Shown piece by piece: positions 38,706-46,638 of a stretch of DNA of 54,463 nt. Each line of letters starts with the position of its first letter. Position 1 is the first letter of the stretch. The DNA is from Streptomyces amritsarensis. Lineage in GTDB: Bacteria; Actinomycetota; Actinomycetes; Streptomycetales; Streptomycetaceae. Below the pieces are notes generated by a model. The model had not been told where the DNA came from. It saw only the letters and a program-made list of their open reading frames with translations, and made no database searches. A program made the position numbers and the translations under genes. The stretch is taken from positions 1 through 54,463 of the forward strand of contig NZ_MQUR01000052.1 of the NCBI RefSeq assembly GCF_001953875.1, given 5' to 3'.

Positions 38706-39947
38706 TCAGCCGCCGCCCGGCAGCGCGCCGGACAGCTGGAGCAGTTCCACGAAGGCGTCGATGCCGGCGGGCACCGGCCAGTCGAGGTCGCGCATGGCGG
38801 CGAGGTCCGCGGCGGCGCGGGCGGCGACGTCCGGCACGCCCGCGTCCACGGCCTTGGCGAGGACCGCCCAGGCCGCCTCCCAACGGGGGCGCGTGAGCTC
38901 GCTCTGCACGGCCGCGACCACGGCGATGAGGAAGGCCAGCTGCCGGTCGCCGCGCTCGGGCAGGGCGAAGGCATCGGGATCGGCCAGTACCCGGTCGGGG
39001 TCCGGCAGGTCGAGGTGTTCGAGATAGGAGAGCAGCTCGATCCCGGCGGCCTCGCCGACGGCGCCGGTGAGCGCCGCGGCCAGCGCTTCCCGCCCCGTCG
39101 AGGCCGCGTACCCGGTGGCCAGCAGCCTCAGGGCCATCTCCCAGGTACGGGGCGACGGCCAGCCGCGGCCCCGCCCGGCTGCCTCGGCCGGCATGTGGTG
39201 GACCAGGCCCGGCCGGGCGGTGAGGAAGCCGGACACGGCGCCGCGGGCGCGGGCGACGGCCCCGGAAGCCCTGCCGGGATCGACGGTGGGGATCGCCACC
39301 TCGGGCCAGGTGCCGGCCATGCCGCGGGCCACGGTGCGGGGGTTGTGCGTCCAGTCGAGGTGGACGAAGCGGTTGGCGAGCGGTGGGCTGAGGTGCCAGC
39401 CGTCCGCGGCACTCGCGGGCGGGTTGGCCGCGGCGACGATCCGCACGGCCGCCGGGAGTCGCAGGCTGCCGACCCGGCGCTCCAGGACCACGCGCAGCAG
39501 GGCCGCCTGCACGGCCGGCGGGGCGGAGGACAGCTCGTCGAAGAACAGCAGCCCGTGGCCGGTGCGGGCGAGGCGCACCGCCCAGTCCGGCGGCGCCATG
39601 GGAACGCCGGTGGCGGCGGGGTCGTCGCCGACGATGGGCAGTCCGGAGAAGTCGGAGGGTTCGTGGACGCTGGCGATGACGGTCTCCAGCGGTACGCCGA
39701 GCGCGGTGGCGAGCTGCTCCATGCCGGCGGACTTGCCGATGCCGGGCTCACCCCACAGCAGGACGGGCTGATTGGCCGTCACGGCCAGAGCCAGCGCCTC
39801 CAGTTGGGCGTTGGTGGCGGGCTCGGTACGGGTGGCGCCCAGCCGGGCGCCCAGGGCGTCGGCGGCGGCCAGGGCCCCGGCGGGCTGCGCCCCGGCCGGC
39901 TGTGCCCCGGCGGGCTGTGACCCGTTCGCATGCGCACGCGCGCTCAC
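38706..39947 (-). CDS. MoxR-type AAA+ ATPase
   Basis: A 413-residue protein. Walker A GEPGIGKS (residues 66-73), Walker B LLFFDE (133-138), and the later HNPRTVARGMAGTWPEV and RGRGWPSPRTWEMAL segments (sensor and lid) are typical of MoxR AAA+ ATPases. An N-terminal triplet repeat QPAGA occurs three times. The GTG start overlaps the stop of the ankyrin gene (GTGA at 39944-39947). The VWA gene follows, so it is expected to act as a chaperone-like remodeller of that protein. Confidence 0.92.
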   Translation of the reverse strand: MSARAHANGSQPAGAQPAGAQPAGALAAADALGARLGATRTEPATNAQLEALALAVTANQPVLLWGEPGIGKSAGMEQLATALGVPLETVIASVHEPSDFSGLPIVGDDPAATGVPMAPPDWAVRLARTGHGLLFFDELSSAPPAVQAALLRVVLERRVGSLRLPAAVRIVAAANPPASAADGWHLSPPLANRFVHLDWTHNPRTVARGMAGTWPEVAIPTVDPGRASGAVARARGAVSGFLTARPGLVHHMPAEAAGRGRGWPSPRTWEMALRLLATGYAASTGREALAAALTGAVGEAAGIELLSYLEHLDLPDPDRVLADPDAFALPERGDRQLAFLIAVVAAVQSELTRPRWEAAWAVLAKAVDAGVPDVAARAAADLAAMRDLDWPVPAGIDAFVELLQLSGALPGGG

Positions 39948-41611
39948 GCGTCGTCCTTCTCGTCCTCTTCTTCCTCCCGGTACTCCATGTGCTCGTCGAA
40001 CCAGTCGGCGCCGATGCCGGGGAACTCCTCGTCGACGCGGTCCCGGAGGAACGCGAGGTCGGTCCGCCGGTAGCGGCGGATCTCCTGGGACAGCGACAGT
40101 TCCATCTCGTCAAGGACGTCGATCCGCGCGCCCGCCGCCAGCAGGGCCCTCACCAGGTCCGCCGAACCGCCCCAGTGCACCGCCGACAGCAGCGGGGTGC
40201 GGTCCGTCTTGTCCCGCGACTCCAGGTCGAGTCCGGCATCCAGCAGCCGCGGCAGCAGCACCTCGTGGTCGAGGAGGTGGAGTCCGTGCAGCAGCCCGCG
40301 GTGGCGGCCGTCCCGGATCCGGGGGTCCACCCCGGCGTCCAGGAGCGCCAGCACACCGGGGGTGTCGCCGTGCTGGACGCGCAGGAACAGCTCCTGCCGC
40401 TGGGCCCGGAGGCCGCGCGGCAGCCGCCCCTCGCCCGTGGTCCAGATCTGCTGGACGGCGAAGCATCCCGAGACCGCCCCGCCGAACGCCCGCATCGCAC
40501 GCTCCCGTTGCTGCTCCTGCGGGGTGTGCGGCACCTCCAGTACGCCGTCCCGCGAACGCACCTCGTGCCACCCGCCGCGACAGCGCACCCGTACGGGCCC
40601 GCCCGCGTCGGGGCCGGGTGGGCCGACGGCCGGGCCGGCCTCGGGGAACAGCGCGGCCGCCACCAGCGGATGCAGCTCGCGCGGGGAGATCCGGCCGGTC
40701 CGTACCAGTTCCGCATCGGGGAGGCGCTGCCAGGCGTACCGGGGCAGCAGCGGGACGGTGGCAGCCTCCACCGGTTCGATGACGCGGGCCAGGAGCGCAC
40801 CGGTACCGCCGGGTTCCAGCAGGAGGGAGCAGCGCCAGTCCACCGGGATCCGGTACCGGTCGCCCGCCCCGGCCGCCACGAGCCGCACCGCCTCCGGCGC
40901 GAGCCGGGTGAGGTCGACGGGCAGCTGCGCCAGGAGGGCCTTCGGGTCCGCCGGACGCTGGTACTCCCGCGCGGTGGGCACGGTCAGGTCGCAGGTGATG
41001 CCCGCGGCCTCGAAGGCGCCGACGGTGTCACCCGCGGCCCGCAGCCGGGCGATCCGCTCGGCGAGGCCGTCCGGTTCGGCGAAACGCGCGCCCAGCTCGG
41101 GTGCGCGGCGCGCGTCCCAGAACGGCCGGATCGAGGTCCAGTCCTCGGGGACGAAACCACGTCCCGTGTACTTGTTGTACTCGGGGGTGACAGGCGCGCA
41201 GTGCAGGCGCAGCCGCTGCGGGCCCTCGCTCATGAGGGGTGTGGTGACCGACAGCGCCGGCCCACCGGGGCCGTCGTAGGTGGCGAGCACGATCCGCAGA
41301 TCGGTGGCGATGGTGGTGCGGCCGCCCAGGAGGCGGGGCAGGTGCCAGCGCAGCAGGTCCGGGGCGAGGTGGCGCAGGTCCTCGGCCGCCGCCTCGGCCA
41401 CGGCGGGGCCGTAGCGGGCCTCGATGTCGGGCAGCTCGAAGCCGACGTCCACGGCGGCGGCCGCGCAGGCCGCCCGCCAGTCGCCGGCCAGCCGGTGCGC
41501 GGTGGCCTGCTCGATCATCCAGCCGGGCACGGCGTGGCGGCGGATCCGCTGCCAGGCGGAGGCGTCCTGCGCCGTGAAGCCGCCGGCGAGTACCGCGTTC
41601 GCCAGGCTCAC
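39944..41611 (-). CDS. Ankyrin-repeat-like protein, fused to a large N-terminal domain
   Basis: A 555-residue protein. The GTG start overlaps the LRR gene stop (GTGA). Residues 1-440 have no recognised domain (MIEQATAHRLAGDWRAACAAAAVDVGFEL, DRYRIPVDWRCSLLLEPGGTGALLARVIEPVEAATVPLLPRYAWQRLPDAELVRTGRISPRELHPLVAAALFPEAGP). Residues about 455-530 are ankyrin-like (QELFLRVQHGDTPGVLALLDAGVDPRIRDGRHRGLLHGLHLLDHEVLLPRLLDAGLDLESRDKTDRTPLLSAVHWGGSADLVRALLAAGARID). The C-terminus is very acidic (YREEEEDEKDDA). It may bring substrates to the MoxR/VWA machinery. Confidence 0.75.
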   Translation of the reverse strand: MSLANAVLAGGFTAQDASAWQRIRRHAVPGWMIEQATAHRLAGDWRAACAAAAVDVGFELPDIEARYGPAVAEAAAEDLRHLAPDLLRWHLPRLLGGRTTIATDLRIVLATYDGPGGPALSVTTPLMSEGPQRLRLHCAPVTPEYNKYTGRGFVPEDWTSIRPFWDARRAPELGARFAEPDGLAERIARLRAAGDTVGAFEAAGITCDLTVPTAREYQRPADPKALLAQLPVDLTRLAPEAVRLVAAGAGDRYRIPVDWRCSLLLEPGGTGALLARVIEPVEAATVPLLPRYAWQRLPDAELVRTGRISPRELHPLVAAALFPEAGPAVGPPGPDAGGPVRVRCRGGWHEVRSRDGVLEVPHTPQEQQRERAMRAFGGAVSGCFAVQQIWTTGEGRLPRGLRAQRQELFLRVQHGDTPGVLALLDAGVDPRIRDGRHRGLLHGLHLLDHEVLLPRLLDAGLDLESRDKTDRTPLLSAVHWGGSADLVRALLAAGARIDVLDEMELSLSQEIRRYRRTDLAFLRDRVDEEFPGIGADWFDEHMEYREEEEDEKDDA

Positions 41612-42747
41612 CGGTACACGCTGCCGATGGCTCGCACGTCGGGGTGCGCGGCCCGGGCGGGGCGCAGCCGTTCGGTGAAGGAGCGTTTGACGCGGCGGGG
41701 GAGTCCGGGGCCCAGTCCGACGTACTCCAGCCGGCTGTCGTCGCGCACCGCCGCCAGGAGGCTCTTCGCACCGCGCCCCGTCAGGCCGGTGTGGCGCAGT
41801 TCCAGCCGGCGCAGGGGGCTGCCGGGGAGGGCGGCTGCCAGGGCGTACGCGCCTTCGTCGCCGGGGTCGTTGCCGGGAGCCCCGAGGCTGCGCTCGGACA
41901 GGGTCCGGCCGAGGTCGAGGGTTTCGATGCCGCCGAGGGACGCGGCCAGCGCGTGCGCTCCGGCGGGGCCGATCCCGTTGCCGCCGAGGCCGAGGCGGAC
42001 CGGGCGCGCGGAGTGGGCCGCGGCGGCGGCGAGGGCCGCGGCGCCCTCGTCGCCGAGGTGGTTGGCGGGCACGTACAGCTCCCGCACGCCGGCCACCCGG
42101 ATCAGGTCGGCCAGCAGCGGTGCAGCGTCGGGCCCGAGGCCGTTGCCGCCGAGGAAGAGCCGTTCCAGGGGCTGCTCGCGCTCCAGCAGGGCGTCGAGCA
42201 GGAGGCGCACGCCGTCGGCTCCGATCCCGGTGTTGACCAGGTCGAGGGTGCGCAGCGCAGTGTTGCGGCGCAGCAGCGCGGCCAGAATGCGGGCGCCTTC
42301 CCCGTGGAGCGGGTTCCGCTTGAGCCACAGGGCGCGGACGGTCGTGTCGGCGGTGAGCGCGCCCGCGAGGGCGCCCAGGCCGTCGGGGCCGATCCGGTTG
42401 CAGCCGAGGTAGAGGGTGCGCAGCCCGTGGCCGTCGGCGGTGAGGGCCTCGGCCAGGGTGCGGGCGCCGGTGTCAGCGATGGCGTTGGTGCCCAGCAGCA
42501 GGTGGGTGGCGTGCGGGGAGGCGGCCGCGGCCGGGAGCAGCCGGGCCGCACCGGCCGGGCCGAGGCCCTGCTTGCAGAGGTCGACGCGGCCGTCGGCGCG
42601 CAGGGTGCCGAGCGGGAAGGCCTCGTCGGTCTCGACGGGCCGGTCCGCGGCGAGCCGGGCGAGCAGCGGGTCGAGGCCGGCCGGGTCGGCCGGCGGCAGG
42701 TCGGGGTGCTCGATCGCGGGGCACCGTACGGGTGTCGGCTGTGTCAT
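41608..42747 (-). CDS. Leucine-rich-repeat protein (RNase-inhibitor type)
   Basis: A 379-residue protein with start MTQPTPVRCPAIEHPD behind GGTGGAG. Longer upstream frames run into the tRNA. From about residue 75 to 350 it has at least eight 27-30 residue repeats of the form L.TL.LG.N.IG..G...LA.AL, e.g. TLYLGCNRIGPDGLGALAGAL, LERLFLGGNGLGPDAAPLLADLI and RLGLGGNGIGPAGAHALAASL, the ribonuclease-inhibitor LRR class. It should form a solenoid that binds a protein or nucleic acid. It is the first gene of the operon LRR-ANK-MoxR-VWA. Confidence 0.9.
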   Translation of the reverse strand: MTQPTPVRCPAIEHPDLPPADPAGLDPLLARLAADRPVETDEAFPLGTLRADGRVDLCKQGLGPAGAARLLPAAAASPHATHLLLGTNAIADTGARTLAEALTADGHGLRTLYLGCNRIGPDGLGALAGALTADTTVRALWLKRNPLHGEGARILAALLRRNTALRTLDLVNTGIGADGVRLLLDALLEREQPLERLFLGGNGLGPDAAPLLADLIRVAGVRELYVPANHLGDEGAAALAAAAAHSARPVRLGLGGNGIGPAGAHALAASLGGIETLDLGRTLSERSLGAPGNDPGDEGAYALAAALPGSPLRRLELRHTGLTGRGAKSLLAAVRDDSRLEYVGLGPGLPRRVKRSFTERLRPARAAHPDVRAIGSVYR

Positions 42748-42835
42748 CACCACTCCACCGGTTTCCTTCGCCGGTGCCCGGCGTCCATCACGACTTGAAA
42801 GAAGACGATTGCTGCGGATGTTGCTGAAGTAGACG

Positions 42836-42908
42836 CAAGACCGGTCGGATTCGAACCGACGTCCTCCAGCTCGATGCGTGGGCGCGACGACCTCTGCGCT
42901 ACGGCCTT
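42836..42908 (-). tRNA. tRNA-like gene with abnormal anticodon arm
   Basis: The 73-base element has an acceptor stem AAGGCCG/CGGTCTT (one G-U pair), a D stem GCGC/GCGC with loop AGAGGTCGTC, and a perfect T arm GTCGG-TTCGAAT-CCGAC, followed by discriminator G. Between positions 26 and 43 only 16 bases are present (18 expected) and they cannot form a normal 5-bp stem with 7-base loop: the best pairing is CCA-(C)-GC / GC-TGG with a bulge and a 5-base loop ATCGA. If U33 is taken as the T of ATCGAGC, the anticodon would read CGA, but that stem has only two pairs. It may be a tRNA of unusual kind or a pseudogene. No CCA is encoded. Confidence 0.7.
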
Positions 42909-43105
42909 GCTGCCGGGGATCATACCCACACGGCGGCCGAAAATCGATCACCAGTTTGGCCTGGTGGCGGGCGCCTGCGTCGCGGGTGTGTGCGCAAGAC
43001 GTACGGGGCGGCGATGGACGCCGAACCGGACGCGCGGGCAGTGGAGTTGAGCCAGTCCTGACGACTGCGGCCGGTGTGCCTGGTGACGGTGGAGGCGCCT
43101 ATGTA

Positions 43106-44395
43106 ATGTCACATCGCATGATGCTTTTACGTCGTGCGGCATCGGCCGCCGCCCTCCTCGCCACCGTCCTCCCCCTCACGGTCGCCCCACCCGCGCACGC
43201 CGCCGACGACGACGGCGCGGCCGCCTGCCGCCCGCCGGCCTCCGTACCGCTCGACGCCGAACAGTCACGGCTCGCGGACCCCCGTACCGGCGCCCTCGTC
43301 GAGCGCGCCGGCCTCGCCGACTTCGTACGACGATTCCCCGCCGCCCTGTGCACCACGCGCAGCCGCACCGAGGCCGAACGACTCCTGGACTCCTGGGGCC
43401 AGGCCCTCTGGCAGGCCTCCGTACGGCGGGCCCAGGGCCAGCGCGCCGGAGGAGACCTCGCCGCCGGGGACGACCGGCCGCTGTACTGGGCACGCCTCGG
43501 CATGACCGCCGCACTCGCCCGCTGGCAGCCGGAGTTCCCCGCCGACAAGGCGGCACTCCGCGCCCGCCTGGAGGACGCCTCCCGCGGCCTCACCGGCAAC
43601 GCCTTCCGGCCGGCACCCGGCGTACGGAGGATCTTCATCAGCGGGTTCGACCCCTTCGGACTCGACGCGGAGATCCGCCGCGCCAACCCGTCCGGTTCGG
43701 CGGCCCTCCTGCTCAACGGACGCCGCATCACCCTCGCCGACGGCACCGTGGCCGAGATCCGCGCCGTCGTCCTGCCCGTGCGGTACGCCGACTTCGACGC
43801 CGGCATCGTGGAGCGGGCGTTCACCCCGCACCTGGCCGGCCCCGCCCCGGCCGACATCATCACCACCGTCAGCCAGGGCTACCCCGGCATCTTCACCCTG
43901 GAGGACTGGGCGGGCCGGGCCCGGTCCGCCGACCCCTACCCCGACAACGCGCGCGCCCTCTCCGGAGGTACCCGCGAACGTCCCGTGACGGCCCCCGGCC
44001 TCGGCCCGGGCCCCGAGTTCATCCGCACCACGCTTCCCGCCGGCGCGGTGACCGCGGCCGTCCAGACCCCGTATCCCGTCCTCCTCAACAGCGAGGTGAC
44101 CGAGATCCCCGCGGGCGCCACGGCCCCGGTCGACCGGGCCGACGGCCCGACGCCCGGCTCCCGCGCCGTCGCGGGCGGCGGAGGAGGCTACCTGTCCAAC
44201 GAGGTCGCCTACCGCTCCAACCGGCTGCGCGCCGAACTCGCCCCGCACCTGCCCGGCGGCCACCTCCACACCCCCGTGCTCACGGGCCTGCCCGCCGACC
44301 CCCAACTGCTGACCGGTCCCGAGTTCGAACACAACGAGAGCGCGATCGCCTCGGAAGTCCGCGCCGTACTGGAACACGCCGCCGTGCGGCGGTAG
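43106..44395 (+). CDS. Secreted pyroglutamyl-peptidase-like (C15) protein
   Basis: The 429-residue protein has a Sec signal (MMLLRRAASAAALLATVLPLTVAPPAHA|AD). The start is either ATG 43106 (10-11 bases after GGAGG) or ATG 43118 (leaderless, after TAATGT). The second half carries the C15 family motifs ISGFDPFGLDAEIRRANPSG and GGYLSNEVAYRSNRL, like pyroglutamyl peptidase I, although members of that family are normally cytosolic and about 215 residues. The N-terminal 150 residues are an extra helical domain. Substrate and activity are unproven. Confidence 0.78.
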   Translation: MSHRMMLLRRAASAAALLATVLPLTVAPPAHAADDDGAAACRPPASVPLDAEQSRLADPRTGALVERAGLADFVRRFPAALCTTRSRTEAERLLDSWGQALWQASVRRAQGQRAGGDLAAGDDRPLYWARLGMTAALARWQPEFPADKAALRARLEDASRGLTGNAFRPAPGVRRIFISGFDPFGLDAEIRRANPSGSAALLLNGRRITLADGTVAEIRAVVLPVRYADFDAGIVERAFTPHLAGPAPADIITTVSQGYPGIFTLEDWAGRARSADPYPDNARALSGGTRERPVTAPGLGPGPEFIRTTLPAGAVTAAVQTPYPVLLNSEVTEIPAGATAPVDRADGPTPGSRAVAGGGGGYLSNEVAYRSNRLRAELAPHLPGGHLHTPVLTGLPADPQLLTGPEFEHNESAIASEVRAVLEHAAVRR

Positions 44396-44422
44396 TCGAC
44401 GCCGTGCCCGCCGCCCGCCCGC

Positions 44423-44438
44423 GGCCCCACGCGGGGCC
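44423..44438. terminator. Short hairpin after the C15 gene
   Basis: 6-bp GC arms GGCCCC/GGGGCC with loop ACGC lie 28 bases after the stop, before the MscS gene. This is a weak terminator candidate. Confidence 0.35.
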
Positions 44439-44648
44439 CGGCGCACGGCCCAGCACGTGGCCCCGCCTGCGGCGGGCCACCCCGTCATGGGGCAGGATGG
44501 CAGCCCGTTCCGGATGCGTACACACGCCCGAACGCGGCCTACAGCACGACGAACTGACAGGTGACAAGGTGACGACACACCTCATACGACGGCCGGCGGC
44601 GTCCGCCGCCACACCCCCGGGCCGGCGCCGCGCGACGGAGGGGGTCCG

Positions 44649-45767
44649 TTGAACCGGGATCTCGTCCTCCACGACTGGCTCGTCGCGGGTATCGCCCTGG
44701 CGGCGGGCGCCGCGGCCGGACTGCTGCTGCGCACCCTCCTGCGGTGGCTGGGCCGACACGCCGAGCGGACCCGCTGGCGCGGCGACGACATCATCGTCGA
44801 CGCGCTGCGCACCATCGCCCCGGGCGCCGCGCTCATCGCGGGCGCCGCGGTGGCCGCCACCACCCTGCCGCTCACCGCGCGCGTCTCGGGCTTCGTCAAC
44901 CAGTCCCTGACCGCGCTGCTCATCCTCATCGCCACGCTCAGCACGGCACGCGTCGTCGCCGGCCTCGTGCAGTCGGTGGCGGGGACGCGGGCCGCAGTGG
45001 CCGCCTCGGCCTCCATCTTCGTCAACATCACGCGCATCGTGGTCCTCGTGATGGGCGTCCTCGTCGCCCTGGAGACCCTCGGCGTGTCCATCGCGCCCCT
45101 GGTCACCGCGCTCGGCGTGGGAGGCCTGGCGGTGGCGCTGGCCCTGCAGGACACCCTCGCCAACCTCTTCGCCGGTGTGCACATCCTCGCCTCGAAGACC
45201 GTGCAGCCCGGTGACTACATCCGGCTGACCAGCGGCGAGGAGGGCTACGTCGTCGACATCAACTGGCGCAACACCGTGGTGCGCAACCTGTCCAACAACC
45301 TGGTCATCATCCCCAACGGGCGTCTCGCACGGACGAACATGACCAACTTCACCCAGCCGGAACAGCAGTTCTCGATCATGGTCCAGGCGGGGGTGGGCTA
45401 CGAGAGCGACCTGGAGCACGTCGAGCGGGTGACCCTCGAGGTCGTCGACGGCGTGATGGCCGACATCAACGGAGCGGTCCCCGACCACGAAGGAGCCGTC
45501 CGCTTCCACACGTTCGCGGACTCGCGCATCAACTTCACGGTGATCCTGGGCGTCGGCGAGTTCAGCGACCAGTACCGGATCAAGCACGAGTTCATCAAGC
45601 GCCTGCACCAGCGCTTCCGCTCGGAGGGGATCTCGATCCCGGCCCCGACCCACACGATCGCCCTCCAGCGCGACGAAGCCGTGACGCCGCTCCCGCACAC
45701 CCCCGTCCCCCACCAGCGCACGGCTTCCCCGTCGACCCCCGTGGAACTGACGGACACCCGGAACTGA
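44649..45767 (+). CDS. Small-conductance mechanosensitive channel (MscS family)
   Basis: A 372-residue membrane protein. A TTG start lies behind GGAGGGGG. Three or four membrane helices are present, and the last, VTALGVGGLAVALALQDTLANLFAGVHILASKTVQPGDYI, is the pore-lining TM3 with the Gly/Ala pattern and the conserved entrance to the beta domain. VVDINWRNTVVRNLSNNLVIIPNGRLARTNMTNF is the central MscS signature. The C-terminus is a vestibule domain and an unstructured Pro/Thr tail. It opens under osmotic down-shock. It is followed by a hairpin terminator. Confidence 0.92.
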   Translation: MNRDLVLHDWLVAGIALAAGAAAGLLLRTLLRWLGRHAERTRWRGDDIIVDALRTIAPGAALIAGAAVAATTLPLTARVSGFVNQSLTALLILIATLSTARVVAGLVQSVAGTRAAVAASASIFVNITRIVVLVMGVLVALETLGVSIAPLVTALGVGGLAVALALQDTLANLFAGVHILASKTVQPGDYIRLTSGEEGYVVDINWRNTVVRNLSNNLVIIPNGRLARTNMTNFTQPEQQFSIMVQAGVGYESDLEHVERVTLEVVDGVMADINGAVPDHEGAVRFHTFADSRINFTVILGVGEFSDQYRIKHEFIKRLHQRFRSEGISIPAPTHTIALQRDEAVTPLPHTPVPHQRTASPSTPVELTDTRN

Positions 45768-45790
45768 CGAACGGCGCAACCCCCGCGGCA

Positions 45791-45830
45791 GCGGGCTCCG
45801 TCGGCCCCGCGACCGCCCGCCGGAGCCCGC
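45791..45830. terminator. Hairpin terminator
   Basis: 10-bp perfect arms GCGGGCTCCG and CGGAGCCCGC with a 20-base loop, 23 bases after the MscS gene. Confidence 0.55.
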
Positions 45831-45939
45831 CCGCCCGCCCGCCTCCCTTCCCGCCCGCCCGCTTCCTGCCCGGCCGTTCGCCGCCGGCGGCGGAGAAATG
45901 GATTGCGATGCGCGTGGAGCGTTCGGCAGGGTACGTCGC

Positions 45940-46503
45940 GTGGCATCCCAGTACCAGATCCGCGCCGACTACGATGCCCGCACGATCGTGGTCTACCAGG
46001 CGTACAGTCCCGCCATCGCGGACGCGGCGCTGCGAGCGGGCCGCTTCACCGCTCCGTTCTCCTTCCACCGGATGACGTGGATCAAGCCCTCGTTCCTGTG
46101 GCTCATGCACCGCAGCAACTGGGCCCGCAAACCGGGCCAGGAGCGCATCCTCGGGGTGCGGATCACCCGCCACGGCTGGGAGGAGGCCCTGTCCCGGGCC
46201 GTGCTCACGACCGCGGACCCGGCGGCCCTCGCGCACGCACCCGTACACGTCCAATGGGATCCGGAACGGTCGTCCCGCGGGGCGGCGCTGAACCACTACA
46301 GCATCCAGGTCGGCATCGGCCGGCACCTGATCCGTACGTTCACCGACGACTGGATCGTCAGCCTCACCGACCTCACGCCTCAAGTCCGCAAAGCCGCCAC
46401 CCTGCTACAGACCGGGCATGCCGCCAAGGCTCAGCGGCTGCTCCCCGCAGAGCGCCCCTACCCCCTCACCCGGGCATGGGAAGACCTCTGCCCCGACAGG
46501 TGA
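45940..46503 (+). CDS. DUF4291 family protein
   Basis: A 187-residue protein from GTG (ASQYQIRADYDARTIVVYQAYSPAIADAALRAGRF). This start is preferred because the family begins here; the frame is open for 14 codons further upstream. The motifs RMTWIKPSFLWLMHRSNWARKPGQERILGVRITR and VQWDPERSSRGAALNHYSIQVGI define DUF4291. The function is not known. No ribosome site was found close to the start. The upstream bases are a C-rich low-complexity run. Confidence 0.85.
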   Translation: MASQYQIRADYDARTIVVYQAYSPAIADAALRAGRFTAPFSFHRMTWIKPSFLWLMHRSNWARKPGQERILGVRITRHGWEEALSRAVLTTADPAALAHAPVHVQWDPERSSRGAALNHYSIQVGIGRHLIRTFTDDWIVSLTDLTPQVRKAATLLQTGHAAKAQRLLPAERPYPLTRAWEDLCPDR

Positions 46504-46626
46504 CGGCCGGCTGCGTCCTGTTCCGCTCCGCCCGGCGGGCCGCAGGAGCGGTGCCGGCGGTGCCGTAGCAGTGCAGTGGGGGGTGATCAGGCCATTCTTT
46601 CGTCACCTGATCGGCCCCCCAGGATC

Positions 46627-46632
46627 TAGAGT
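46627..46632 (+). promoter_or_regulatory. -10 box that decides the kinase start
   Basis: TAGAGT lies 6 bases before the GTG at 46639. A GTG at 46633 is immediately adjacent to the box and is therefore excluded as start. The mRNA is probably leaderless. Confidence 0.55.
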
Positions 46633-46638
46633 GTGCGC

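Noticed and set aside
45831..45890. Run of CCCG repeats upstream of the DUF4291 gene
   Set aside because: It is simple low-complexity sequence without equal repeat units, not a CRISPR or defined repeat.
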